Of a stretch of 64,000 nucleotides of DNA, positions 46,285 to 55,166 are shown one piece after another. Each line of letters opens with the position of its first letter. The first letter of the stretch is position 1. The DNA is from Sphingobium sp. 15-1 (GTDB taxonomy: Bacteria; Pseudomonadota; Alphaproteobacteria; Sphingomonadales; Sphingomonadaceae): contig NZ_JABXJG010000001.1 in the NCBI RefSeq assembly GCF_013375535.1, positions 2,770,001 through 2,834,000 of the forward strand, written 5' to 3'. Position numbers and translations under genes: made by a program. The notes under the pieces were generated by a model. That model searched no databases, was not told the DNA's origin, and saw nothing but the letters and a program-made list of their open reading frames with translations.

Positions 46285-48687
46285 ATGAGCCGTTGGCGGA
46301 CTTTTTGGGCCGCTGCCCTGCTCATCCTGAGCGGGGCGGCCTGGGCCAGGACCTATACGGTCGACGATCTCTTGCGGACCGAGGATTTCGGCGCGCTGGT
46401 CTTCGACCCTCAGGACCGCTGGCTGGTCTTCGAGCGGCGGGAATCCTTCCTCGACATGGGTCGGTTCGATATGCTGGCACGTGCCGTCGTCCTGCGGTCG
46501 CGGCTTTACCGCGTCGATCTGCGGGTGCCATTTCGAGCCACGCCGCTGCTGCCGGATGCGCAGCCCGGCACGATCCTCTACGGCTTCTCCTCAGGCGGCA
46601 CGCATCTCGCCATTGGCCGCCTCATGGGCGACCGCTGGCAGCTCGGTGTCGTGACGATGGCCACAGGAGCGGTGCGCTGGTTCGATCTTTCGCCCGACTA
46701 TAACCCCTTTCACGTCACACTGCGCTGGATATCGGACGAACGGCTGGCGGTGATCGCCGATCCAGCCGGCCAGCGCCCCTGGTGGCTGCGCATCGACAGT
46801 CTGCCCGCCGACCGCCTTCCGGCGCGCTGGGCGGCGACACGATCGGGGGCCTCCGCGGCCGTCACCACGGTCGGCAGCGGGCGCTTCAGGGGGGCAGGGG
46901 ACAGGCTGCCCGACAATCGGCTGGTGTTGGTGGAGGCATCGACCGGCGCCACGACCGTTCTGGCGACGGGACATTTCCTCGCCATGGCGGTCGCGCCCGA
47001 TCGGGACCATCTCGCCCTGATCGAACAGGGGGAAGCGACGCCCTTGCCGCAGGATCGTGCCGTGAGTCTGATCGACATGCCGTTCCGCCGGATACTGTCC
47101 CTCTACGATCTCCGCGCCCGGGCCGCTTGGCATCCCTGCCCGGATTGCGACGTCCAGGGCATGATCCAATGGTCGGTGGACGGCAGCGGCCTTGCCTTTG
47201 TGGCGCGGCGCGGCGGCGAGGACTGGGCGGCGGCGAGCGCTTTTGAACTGAACATCGCCCCGCGTTCGCTTGCCAGGCTTGAGGGGCATGGTGTCGTTCC
47301 CGCCATCGCGGAATTCCCCGACGGTTCGGTCAGGATGCCCTTCGCCTGGCGCGGCAAGGATATCCTGCTCTTGGGCCAGTCTGCTTCCGGACCGAACCGG
47401 CGGACGGACTGGTACAGGCTGCGGGTCCGGGGCGCGCCACAGCCGCTTACAGCGAACCTCTCCCACGTCGGTACTGATCTCTCCCGGATCGGTCGGTGCG
47501 CGGCGGCGATGAGAACGGCCGATGGCCCATGGTGCCTTGACGGCACGAAGCCGCAGCGGATGCAGCAACCCGGCACGGGACTCATCGGCAACATCGCCCA
47601 TATGCGCGACGTCGCGGGCGCCAGTGGCAGGTCTGACCGGACGGAGCGGGTCGAGATTTCCCCGAGCGGCAAAGCGAAGGCGGTCCAGATCCTTGCTTCC
47701 GACGGAACGAAAACCCTGCTTGTGATATCCGCGAGCGGGACCGCGATCGTCGATCGCGTCAATCTCCATTTGCGTGATGTCCAGCCCGCCGATCCCCGGC
47801 GGCTCACCTACCGGCTGCCTGGCGGCGGCCTTGCGACGGGATGGCTCTATCTTCCGCCGGGTGCTCCTGCCGGGCGCAGTCATCCGCTCGTCGTCATTCC
47901 CTATCCGGGGCAGAGCTATGGCAAGGAGCCGCCCGACGGGCAGGGACCGGCCAGCGCGCGCTTTCACGCCAATGCGCAGATATTGGCGGGCGGCGGTTAT
48001 GCGGTGCTGCTTCCAAGCCTGCCGTCGGGCGCCGCCGCTTCGGACAAGGGGTCGGGATTTGTCGAGGAAGTGGACCTGGCCGTGGACGCGGCGATCAAGA
48101 CCGGAACCGTCGATCCGCGTCGCATCGCGCTTTGGGGGCACAGCTATGGTGGCTATGCGGCGGCGGCGATCGCTTCGCGTTCATGCCGCTATGCTTCCAT
48201 CATCGCCTCGGCGGGGGTCTATGATCTTGGCGCGGTTCCCGGCATTTTCGGGCCGACGCTTCGCCTGGCGCCCGAACTGGCCCTGCCTATCGGATCGCAA
48301 TTCGCCTGGGCCGAAACCGGTCAGGCCCGATTGGGCGTGCCGCCCTGGATCGATCCGGCCGCTTATGTGGCGGCCAGTCCCTTCTATCGTGCCGGCCATA
48401 TCGCCACGCCGATGTTGATCGTCGCGGCGGACCGCGATCCATCCCCGATGCAGCAGGCCGAACAGCTTTTCTCGGCCCTCTACCGCCAGAACAAGGATGC
48501 CCAGTTGCTGACCTATTGGGGCGAGGGGCATGTCATCGGCAGTCCCGCCAATGTGCGCGATCTCTACGCCCGGGTCTTCGCCTGGCTTGATGACACTATG
48601 AACCGGCCGCGAGCGGGGCCTTGCGCCCCGCGCGGATCGCCTCCACCCGGCCTTGCCAGACGCGCGCCCAATGCTCCATCAGGATGA
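46285..48687 (+). CDS. Lasso peptide isopeptidase (prolyl-oligopeptidase fold, AtxE type)
   Basis: 800 residues with a signal peptide (1-21, ending Ala-Trp-Ala), a seven-bladed propeller-like part (about 25-520) and an S9 hydrolase domain. The catalytic Ser is 620 in GHSYGGYA, the acid Asp716 or Asp718 in AADRDPSP, and His749 in WGEGHVIGS. It starts six bases after the TonB receptor and faces the lasso cyclase. In this context it most likely cleaves the isopeptide bond of the imported lasso peptide rather than being a general peptidase. The last ~30 residues, rich in Arg and Pro, overlap the cyclase gene antiparallel. Confidence 0.88.
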   Translation: MSRWRTFWAAALLILSGAAWARTYTVDDLLRTEDFGALVFDPQDRWLVFERRESFLDMGRFDMLARAVVLRSRLYRVDLRVPFRATPLLPDAQPGTILYGFSSGGTHLAIGRLMGDRWQLGVVTMATGAVRWFDLSPDYNPFHVTLRWISDERLAVIADPAGQRPWWLRIDSLPADRLPARWAATRSGASAAVTTVGSGRFRGAGDRLPDNRLVLVEASTGATTVLATGHFLAMAVAPDRDHLALIEQGEATPLPQDRAVSLIDMPFRRILSLYDLRARAAWHPCPDCDVQGMIQWSVDGSGLAFVARRGGEDWAAASAFELNIAPRSLARLEGHGVVPAIAEFPDGSVRMPFAWRGKDILLLGQSASGPNRRTDWYRLRVRGAPQPLTANLSHVGTDLSRIGRCAAAMRTADGPWCLDGTKPQRMQQPGTGLIGNIAHMRDVAGASGRSDRTERVEISPSGKAKAVQILASDGTKTLLVISASGTAIVDRVNLHLRDVQPADPRRLTYRLPGGGLATGWLYLPPGAPAGRSHPLVVIPYPGQSYGKEPPDGQGPASARFHANAQILAGGGYAVLLPSLPSGAAASDKGSGFVEEVDLAVDAAIKTGTVDPRRIALWGHSYGGYAAAAIASRSCRYASIIASAGVYDLGAVPGIFGPTLRLAPELALPIGSQFAWAETGQARLGVPPWIDPAAYVAASPFYRAGHIATPMLIVAADRDPSPMQQAEQLFSALYRQNKDAQLLTYWGEGHVIGSPANVRDLYARVFAWLDDTMNRPRAGPCAPRGSPPPGLARRAPNAPSG

Positions 48688-50377
48688 CCGAGCGCAGCTT
48701 CGCATAGCAGTCGAAGCGCATGAGGAAATCCTCGTCCAGCATCGGCTCGAGGCGCTTGCCGTCGAGGACGCCGTTTCGAACGAGCAAACCGTCGAGCAGA
48801 AACGCGCGCAGGAAGGGGACGCTCGCGCAAAGGCAACGGCCGAAATATTGGGCCAATACCCCCTTGCCCATGCGCTCGACGACGCTCGCCGGAAGCCGCC
48901 CGGCAAAGGCCTGGCGCGCCAGCGCGCGGTCTCTTCGGCCCAGGGTCAGCCGATAGGCATCCGCGGCGATCGTCCACTCCACCAGCGGTTGGGAGAGCAG
49001 GGGATGGATCACCGTCAGCGACCGGCTTCGCCATGACGGACCGATCACACTGCGGTCCGTCGCGATCGCCGTGATCTGCACCCGCTTGGCCGGCGGAAGA
49101 GAATTGAGCTCGCCTGCCCATTGCGATGCAGGCGCAGGGGTGTCGACATGGATCGGAAGGCCGGCGAGCGCCTCGTCGGCCAGCCCGGCGGTCCTGTGCG
49201 GGATCGGGAAGTGGAAAGCGTGACGGGCCACGGTCCAGACCGATTCCCTGCTCCATTTGGCCAATGCCGCATGGGCCTGGATGTCGAAGCGCGGAAAGCT
49301 TGGATCGCCCGCGATGAGAGGCGTCGGATGCTGGAAGAAGAGCGCATCGCCGCCGTGCCCCGTGAACAGCGCCGTGGCGCCACGATCCAGCGCGATCTTC
49401 GTCAGCGCCCGCTCGTGAAAGAGCGACGCGCTGCTAAGGCCTGGCCGCGCATCGACGGGAAGACCCTCCAGATCCTCTTGCCCAAGCCGTCCGACCGGCA
49501 TGAAGACCTCGTCCAGCTTTATGCCGGTCTGCGCGCTGATGTCGCGCGCGAACCGCCGTTCATCGCCCGAAAGCTGGCCGGTGAAGAAATTGATTCCCCA
49601 TCTTATGCCGGCGCCACCGTTCGTCCCTGCGGCCGCCACCACCGCCGAATCGAGGCCGCCCGAGATTTCCAGCATGGTCTGCGCATAGGTTCCGGTCCAT
49701 GCCTGAACGCAGCGCTGTACGGTTTCGCGCAATTGCGCCGCGTCGGCTTTTCCTGCCTGTTTCCGGTCATAGAAGATGGAAGGCTGCCAGAGCCGTCGCG
49801 CTGCCATCTTGCCGCGCCGGATGTCGAGAACCGATCCGGCGGGGATCGTCCCGACGCCCGTCAAGGCTGTCGCCTCTGCCAGCGTGGCCGAATCGACCAG
49901 CAATTGTGCGGTCCGTCGCCAATCGATGGCGAGCCCGGAGGGCGCGCAGATCTCCAGCCAGGGCATCACATTCGAAGCGGCGATGCTCAGGCCCTCCTCC
50001 TGCCAGATCAGGCCATCGAGCATGCCTATTGGATCGCGGAACAGTGACATCTCGCCATCGCGCCCCAGGCGCACCGCGAGATAGGCGCCCCAATGGTCGC
50101 GGATAAGGCGGTCGCACAGGTCCGGGAAAGCAGTGCCCACTTCCGACAGGCCACTGTTTCCGCTGTCCGGACGGCGCGCAAAGAGGTTCCCGATGATGAA
50201 GGTTGAAGCCTCCTCGGGACCGATCGTCTTTGCAAAGCTGTCGCCGCCGATCGCTATGAAGCGGCCGGGCCGGTCGATAAGCCGGCGCCAGTTGGAGCAG
50301 AGCGGCCGCAAATGGCGCACCAGCGCTTCCGCCCTTGCATCGCCTTCCTTCCAAGACAGGATCAGATAGGGTGTCAT
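48596..50377 (-). CDS. Lasso peptide macrolactam synthetase (C protein, asparagine synthetase-like)
   Basis: 593 residues from ATG 50377, which overlaps the stop of the B gene by three bases (ATGA). The N-terminal ~200 residues resemble the glutaminase half of asparagine synthetase B but start MTPYLIL, without Cys2, so the glutaminase is inactive as usual for lasso C proteins. The synthetase half has the PP-loop LEISGGLDSAVV (SGGLDS at 239-244), which adenylates the ring Asp/Glu of the core peptide. It closes the macrolactam after leader removal. Confidence 0.92.
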   Translation of the reverse strand: MTPYLILSWKEGDARAEALVRHLRPLCSNWRRLIDRPGRFIAIGGDSFAKTIGPEEASTFIIGNLFARRPDSGNSGLSEVGTAFPDLCDRLIRDHWGAYLAVRLGRDGEMSLFRDPIGMLDGLIWQEEGLSIAASNVMPWLEICAPSGLAIDWRRTAQLLVDSATLAEATALTGVGTIPAGSVLDIRRGKMAARRLWQPSIFYDRKQAGKADAAQLRETVQRCVQAWTGTYAQTMLEISGGLDSAVVAAAGTNGGAGIRWGINFFTGQLSGDERRFARDISAQTGIKLDEVFMPVGRLGQEDLEGLPVDARPGLSSASLFHERALTKIALDRGATALFTGHGGDALFFQHPTPLIAGDPSFPRFDIQAHAALAKWSRESVWTVARHAFHFPIPHRTAGLADEALAGLPIHVDTPAPASQWAGELNSLPPAKRVQITAIATDRSVIGPSWRSRSLTVIHPLLSQPLVEWTIAADAYRLTLGRRDRALARQAFAGRLPASVVERMGKGVLAQYFGRCLCASVPFLRAFLLDGLLVRNGVLDGKRLEPMLDEDFLMRFDCYAKLRSVILMEHWARVWQGRVEAIRAGRKAPLAAGS

Positions 50378-50976
50378 GGGCGCTGCGGCGAAACCGTCCA
50401 GATGATGGCATAATCCTCGATGCAGTGCCGCAGCTCGTTGAGCAGAAGGTCGCCCGACGCCACCCAGCAATGAGCGCGAAAGGGGAAGAGCTGTACACCG
50501 AAGATCCAGTCGGCGCGGAGGCCATGGGCATCGAGGAAATGAAGCAGGGCATAGGAGCCAAACAGGCATTTGGGTGTGAACGGCGTGAAGGAAAGCAGAT
50601 AGCGGAACAGGTTGGACGCCTGTTCGGGTGTGATCGGCTGTGGTCTGTCCCTTGCCTCGAACCGCTGCACGCGCGTCGCCAGTTCCGCCACCGATCGGCC
50701 GGGGAATCCGATGGCGGCCCTGATGAGGGCGGCAAGGAAACGCATGAGATGGGCGAGGGTCGGGCGCGGAAAATTTGAGGGTTGAAGGTCCGTCCAGCGG
50801 GACGTCAGCATCGGCCGCGTCGGGTCCGGGTCAGCGCCGCTGGCTAAAGCCATGCGCTGGGCATAAGCGGCGACTGGCTCTTCGGGATCGTAGCGGCAGG
50901 CATAATCATCATGCTCAAGGTCGAGGAAGACGATTCCATCGCCCGATCTTACGGCCAGACCCATATTTCTTTCCAA
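50374..50976 (-). CDS. Lasso peptide B protein (leader-binding domain fused to leader peptidase)
   Basis: 200 residues. Residues 1-45 resemble the PqqD-like leader-binding (B1) domain (GLAVRSGDGIVFLDLE). Residues 75-200 are the transglutaminase-like protease (B2): catalytic Cys137 in PKCLFGSYALLHF, His169 in PFRAHCWVASGD and Asp176. A TTG at 50976 is the probable start because a full AGGAGG sits eight bases upstream (50985-50990); ATG 50964 lies too far from it. It should bind the precursor's leader and cut it after the conserved Thr-containing site. Confidence 0.9.
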   Translation of the reverse strand: MERNMGLAVRSGDGIVFLDLEHDDYACRYDPEEPVAAYAQRMALASGADPDPTRPMLTSRWTDLQPSNFPRPTLAHLMRFLAALIRAAIGFPGRSVAELATRVQRFEARDRPQPITPEQASNLFRYLLSFTPFTPKCLFGSYALLHFLDAHGLRADWIFGVQLFPFRAHCWVASGDLLLNELRHCIEDYAIIWTVSPQRP

Positions 50977-50999
50977 GGATAGGACCTCCTGTCAGGAGC

Positions 51000-51031
51000 G
51001 GGGACGCGGCATCTATCGCTGTCGCGTCCCC
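51000..51031 (-). promoter_or_regulatory. Stem-loop between lasso precursor and B gene
   Basis: GGGGACGCG (51000-51008) and CGCGTCCCC (51023-51031) form a perfect 9-bp stem just after the precursor stop. No U run follows, so it is more likely a partial terminator or an mRNA 3'-end stabiliser. It would let precursor mRNA exceed mRNA for B and C. CTCC-TGACA-GGAG just beyond (minus strand) can also fold over the ribosome site of the B gene. Confidence 0.7.
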
Positions 51032-51042
51032 GTCTTTCGATA

Positions 51043-51186
51043 TCAGCCGCCGAAGCGCTGCGTTTTGTCGCCGACCAGTTCCGGGGCGATTTCATTCATC
51101 GATGCCCGCGTCTGGTGCCGCGCTTTGCCGAGTTTCACGAGGGACCGGCCGGGTCCACGGCCGGATTTGACATCCTGGATATGCAT
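51043..51186 (-). CDS. Lasso peptide precursor (A gene)
   Basis: 47 residues. The leader (1-27) ends with RSLVKLGKARHQTR, which fits the LxxLGxAxxxT motif of proteobacterial lasso leaders and places Thr at position -2. The predicted core is ASMNEIAPELVGDKTQRFGG: Ala1 would be joined to Glu9, giving a 9-residue ring with Pro8-Glu9, as in the caulonodin VI type as I recall it. AGGAG lies correctly before the ATG. It is the first gene of the leftward A-B-C set. No ABC exporter gene is present, as usual for isopeptidase clusters. The ring and cut site are inferred from motifs. Confidence 0.88.
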   Translation of the reverse strand: MHIQDVKSGRGPGRSLVKLGKARHQTRASMNEIAPELVGDKTQRFGG

Positions 51187-51260
51187 GACTGACTCCTGGT
51201 TTGAAGCGACGTCGTTCGTCGCAGGCTCATTAAGGCATGGCTGGGCCAGAAGACGAAGTC

Positions 51261-51279
51261 ATATTGTAGAATATATTGT
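51261..51279. promoter_or_regulatory. Direct repeat in the lasso precursor promoter region
   Basis: ATATTGT at 51261-51267 recurs at 51273-51279, 12 bp apart, in a short AT-rich window between the GntR stop and the precursor start. The place suits a promoter and regulator site. Confidence 0.35.
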
Positions 51280-51288
51280 TGAACTTCT

Positions 51289-51870
51289 TCATCGATCCGA
51301 AGAAATCGTCCAGATATCTCTTGATTCCTTCTGGCATGTCTCGTGATATTTGCTGATGATGCTGCGCGCTTTTCTGACTTCTCCTTTGTTCAGGGTGTCA
51401 GCGATATTCCACTTCAGACCCGTGACTGAGAAATGGATTTCCTCCGCCTTGCGAAACAGGGCGAGCCTTCCGGAGAGATAAAGCTGCATTCCTACAAGCG
51501 CGGCGTCCCCGCTCTGTTTCGCGATCGCGGCGAAAAGCTGCCATCGATTGCGCGGGCGATTCGGCAGAAGCCTGCCCTCCGCGCAGCGCTGGAGGGCAAG
51601 GTCGACGATGAGGCCGTGCGCGGCGTAAAGCTGGTGCAATGTCGCGCTGGTCATCGGCGCGATGAAAAACCCCCTGTTATGGCGTTCCACCAATATGTCC
51701 CGGCCTACCAGGTGGCAAAGCGCTTCGCGCACGGGAATGGCGCTGCTTCCCAGATCGCGGGCGATTACCCCTGGGATGATCCTCTCTCCGGGGCGATATC
51801 TGCCATTTTCGATTCGGCGCATGATCTTGCGCGCTATTTCGGGACCTGACGATCTTGTACCGTGCTTCAT
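51289..51870 (-). CDS. GntR-family transcriptional regulator
   Basis: 193 residues. The N-terminal winged helix-turn-helix (IARKIMRRIENGRYRPGERI, SSAIPVREALCHLVGRDIL) is typical of the GntR family, and the C-terminal ~120 helical residues resemble the FadR-type (FCD) ligand domain, although the metal ligands are not obvious. It lies just upstream of the precursor gene in the same direction. GntR genes recur in this type of lasso cluster, so it is a likely regulator of precursor transcription. Confidence 0.82.
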   Translation of the reverse strand: MKHGTRSSGPEIARKIMRRIENGRYRPGERIIPGVIARDLGSSAIPVREALCHLVGRDILVERHNRGFFIAPMTSATLHQLYAAHGLIVDLALQRCAEGRLLPNRPRNRWQLFAAIAKQSGDAALVGMQLYLSGRLALFRKAEEIHFSVTGLKWNIADTLNKGEVRKARSIISKYHETCQKESRDIWTISSDR

Positions 51871-52168
51871 TCCATCCCTCGAGAAGAACTTGACTGCTCA
51901 TGAGGCGAACGGCTTTGACGGCTTTTGTCGAGCCGGGGTCCGCTATTTCATGGGCGCGCAGTGGGCGGCTGGACCGATTTACGCGTTCGGCTCGCAAGGC
52001 CTTGCGGCCAATCCGCAATTTCCCTGCATGTTTTTACGAATGCGATTGCGGTGTCGGGCCGCGACGGGAGAGGAGATAGGTGGGTAGGGCCGATTCCCGT
52101 TTCGAATCGGAATTCAATTTGTCATAAATCTGCCATGGAGAGGCCGTTCGCTCGCAAAGGGTGCAAGA
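51871..52168. other. Divergent promoter region between GntR and Xre-type genes
   Basis: No gene recognised. The region must contain promoters for both flanking regulators. Confidence 0.4.
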
Positions 52169-52675
52169 ATGCTGCTTTCGTCCATCGACTGTCCAGGCGG
52201 CCGCGATGTCCTCGCCCAGGTAACGCGCGGCATCAGGCGCAAACGAGATCTTAAAACAAGCCAAGTGGCCGAGCGTATGGGCCTGCCGCTGCGGACCTAT
52301 GAACTGTTCGAGGCGGGCGGCGGGCGTCTCAGCCTCGACCGGATCAGGAAATTTGCCGAGGCGACGGACAGCGACCCCTTCGCGATCATCCTGTCGGTTG
52401 CCTTCGAGGATGCCGGGTTCGCCATCGCCTGTGCCGATACCAAGATGGCGCTTATTCTCGCCATGCATCTGCAGGGCTTTTACGAGGATCGGGGAGCGGA
52501 CATTGCCTTCCTCGAGCCGCCCAACATCATCGGCGCGTTCGAGCGCATCTTCAAGGAACTGGGGGCGAAACTCGACGATAATGAAGCCTTTTTGCGCCGC
52601 TGGTTCGACGGCCGGACTGGGTCTATCAGCCTGGGTTCGCTTTCGGTGCGCGGGGTCCGCCGGCGCAAGGCCTGA
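52169..52675 (+). CDS. Xre-type helix-turn-helix protein
   Basis: 168 residues. Residues 12-75 form an Xre/Cro helix-turn-helix (ITRGIRRKRDLKTSQVAERMGLP-like, LPLRTYELFEAGGGRLSLDRI). The remaining ~90 residues are a helical domain of unknown function with a basic end. It lies divergent from the GntR gene at the border of the lasso locus. Its target may be either the lasso locus or the mobile-element backbone to its right. Confidence 0.72.
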   Translation: MLLSSIDCPGGRDVLAQVTRGIRRKRDLKTSQVAERMGLPLRTYELFEAGGGRLSLDRIRKFAEATDSDPFAIILSVAFEDAGFAIACADTKMALILAMHLQGFYEDRGADIAFLEPPNIIGAFERIFKELGAKLDDNEAFLRRWFDGRTGSISLGSLSVRGVRRRKA

Positions 52676-52682
52676 TGCGCGT

Positions 52683-53469
52683 TCAGCCGACCAGATCGAG
52701 ATAGCCCCCCGCGGCCAATTGCCTGGCTTTGGTCATTAATCGCCTTGTGGCCATGCGGAGATAGTCGGAAGCATGGGCCCAGTCGGCATCGACTTTCTGT
52801 GTGCCGTATAGTTCGCTTGCCACGGCGCGCACCCGCCTATGATCCGCCAGCGCATTGAGCGTTCGCAGGATCAGGTCGCTCCGGACCGCGTTGCGCGGCT
52901 TGCCCAGGAGTGCATGCGGAACTCGTCCGAGCCGCAGCAGCGCGTCGAACTGGCGCAAGGCGAGCAGGCGGCGCTGGAGCAATCTTCGTCCGCCCATGCG
53001 AAAATCGAGCATGACGGGACCAGCGAGCAATGTTCCCGCTTCGATGCAGAGCCTGATCGTCAGTCGACCGCAACGGATAGCGAGTTCTTCTCCGGCGGCA
53101 TCCTTGAGGATCGATGCCGGCATTTTCAGCCTCCCGATATCGAAGGCGTCGGGATGTCCACTCGGGCAGGGCCGCGCCGCGGCGCGGATTGTCATCGGAT
53201 CGCGGTCGGCGTGCCAGAACAGGCGGGCATTGTCCGCCGGCCGTTCAGGGTCTTCGGCGAAAACGCAGCCCCCATCGGTCGGGCATGTCTGCCGGACGGA
53301 CCAGTTCAATCAGAGCTGACTGGCCGATCCGTTCCACCGTCGCGGGAGTCGCGCGATAGTCGGCCCGTCGGCGCACGATCTCCCAGGCAAAGGCGCGCGG
53401 GTCGCAAAGAGCGCCCGAGTCGGGATGGGATCGCCGGATCAACGCAGGATATGGCGGCATCACTTGCAT
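52683..53469 (-). pseudogene. DUF6499/DUF2285 regulator gene broken by one extra base
   Basis: The N-terminal frame (from ATG 53469) has the DUF6499 motif AFAWEIVRRRADYRA and runs to WGLRF, then stops. The next frame continues at once with AEDPERPADNARLFW and the DUF2285 domain to 52683. Removing one base from the A4 run at 53260-53263 joins them as WGLRFAEDPERPADNARLFW, the normal order for this ~260-residue protein family of alphaproteobacterial integrative elements. It is either a real frameshift mutation or a sequencing error in a homopolymer. Confidence 0.75.
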
Positions 53470-54270
53470 CAACATCGTCCCTTTCATGTGGAAGGAATGA
53501 TGTTCAGCGATGATGTGGACGATCCCGCACAAGACGGCCGATCATCATGCGTCAGGACGCATTTTTATCCTTGATTCGCAATGCCTTTGCGGCATTCCGC
53601 AAGATGCTCCGCCGGGTAACTCAATATTGTGGGATATATTCGCGGATTCGCGGGAGCACGATAGAAGGGCCATGTCGGGGATAAGGGGGCGGGCGTTGGA
53701 ACTTCCTGCAGAGGGAGCCCGCTGCTTTGCGACATGCCCGTGCGCCGATTGCCCCCGGCTGTCGGCATCCCGCTATCTCGCGGCACCCGCATGGGCTGAC
53801 TAACCCCGCCCGTTGTTCCTGACAAGGTGCGCGAGAGTGACGAGAGGGCATTGGCGATCGCGCCAGAGAGCCTTTCGCTTCGTGAGCGGCTTGGCTTTCT
53901 CGCACCGGACGCATCCTTCTGACCCGTTCTGCCGTGCCACTGCCGGCACAGCATGGCCTGAAGGCGGGACACGCGTCCCGCTCGACAGACGCTTCACCGG
54001 GGCGCATGCGCCCGGGCCAGTTGCCCGGCGCGCCTTCGTCGCGCCGGCGTCGTTGGTGGGCAACCCCTTGGGCGCGGAGGGTGGTCGGCGCGCCCTGATA
54101 GGCCCGCGGCGCCGGCCGGCAAGCCTCGCTGCGCTTCGGCTGCTCCACTTCGTTCCGCCCCCTTGGGTGCCGCCCCGCGCCCTTGCGGGCCTGTCCGGTC
54201 GCTCCTGCCGCCCACCCCCCACGCCCGGCGGGTTTGCGGTCGGTTTTTGGGCAGCATCAGGAGGCCAGCC
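53470..54270. promoter_or_regulatory. GC-rich gene-free region with ArdC leader copy A
   Basis: 800 bp without a convincing gene. The last 190 bp, from GGTCGGCGCGCC (54083-54094) to the ardC ribosome site, are related to a block at 61690-61868 before another ArdC-type start (shared TAGGCCCGC and TTTTGGGCAG segments). Conservation upstream of antirestriction genes suggests a structured promoter or a transfer-linked signal. Confidence 0.5.
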
Positions 54271-55065
54271 ATGGCCATTTCCGGCACGCGCCGCGCGCGG
54301 GGGGAGGGACGCAACAAGGCGGCGCGCTCCCGCCTCAATCTCTATGACGAGGTGACTACCAAGATCATCGCGCAACTCGACGCGGGCCGCTTTCCTTGGG
54401 TGCAACCGTGGGACAGCAGCGCCTGCGCCGGTCCCGGCCTGCCGAGGAACGCGCTCACCGCCCGACGATATTCCGGTATCAATGTGCTGCTTTTATGGAG
54501 CGCGGCCATCGCGGGCGGCTATCCCACGCAATGCTGGCTGACCTTCCGGCAGGCGCTCGAGGCAGGCGGCAACGTCCGCAAGGGCGAACAGGGCGTGGCC
54601 GTTGTCTATGCCGACCGCTTCACTCCCGAAACCGAGCGGGAACGCGCGCGCGAAACGGGCGAGCATGCCAAGGCCGTTCCCTTCCTCAAGCGCTTCACGC
54701 TCTTCAATATCGCGCAATGCGAAGGGCTGCGCGAGGGACTCGCAGGTGATCCCGCGCCGCCGCCCGAACGCGAGATCGTCCCGCGCGCCGAGGCCCTTAT
54801 CGCCGCGAGCGGGGCGGACTTCCGCATCGGCGGGGACAAGGCCTATTATTCGCCCTCCGGCGACTATGTGCAGGTGCCGCCGCAAACCGCGTTCCGCGAC
54901 CAGATCAACTTTTATCGCACCGCCTTTCATGAGCTTTCCCATCATGCCGGCGCAGCCCACCGGCTGAACCGCGATCTTTCCGGTCCGTTCGGCTCGAAAT
55001 CCTACGCACGCGAAGAACTGGTGGCGTTATCTGGACAGTCTGCGCCGGATGCAACCGTGCGGTAA
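54271..55065 (+). pseudogene. ardC: 5' part of ardC (antirestriction ssDNA-binding protein), split by the RIT element
   Basis: The ArdC-family N-terminal domain (RSRLNLYDEVTTKIIAQL, ARRYSGINVLLLW, RKGEQGVAVVY) is followed by the metallopeptidase-like part with the zinc motif HELSHHAGAAHRL. GGAGG precedes ATG 54271. The family sequence continues to REELVA at 55026, then 13 foreign codons lead to a stop at 55065. The missing C-terminus (AEISAAFLCAALGIVPT) is found at 61917-62120. Rejoined, the gene would code for 317 residues. ArdC protects incoming single-stranded DNA from restriction. Confidence 0.9.
55028..55040 (+). repeat. Left terminal inverted repeat of the RIT element
   Basis: TATCTGGACAGTC, two bases inside the interrupted ardC sequence. 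A shorter copy, GTTATCTGG, recurs at about 55095. Confidence 0.8.
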
Positions 55066-55166
55066 AATCCGCAATGTACATCGACGGCGGGCAGTTATCT
55101 GGCTGGCCGTAGCGCTGACCCAAGAGCTGGCGGAGGCCAGCCTGATGACTGCCGAGTCAACCACGC

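Noticed and set aside
46285-48687. Reading the S9 protein as a general dipeptidyl peptidase
   Set aside because: The neighbours (TonB receptor, lasso A/B/C) and the overall length fit the lasso isopeptidase group better.
53510-53803. 97-codon plus frame upstream of ardC
   Set aside because: No ribosome site and no recognisable domain; it overlaps the 5' region of the divergent DUF6499 gene.
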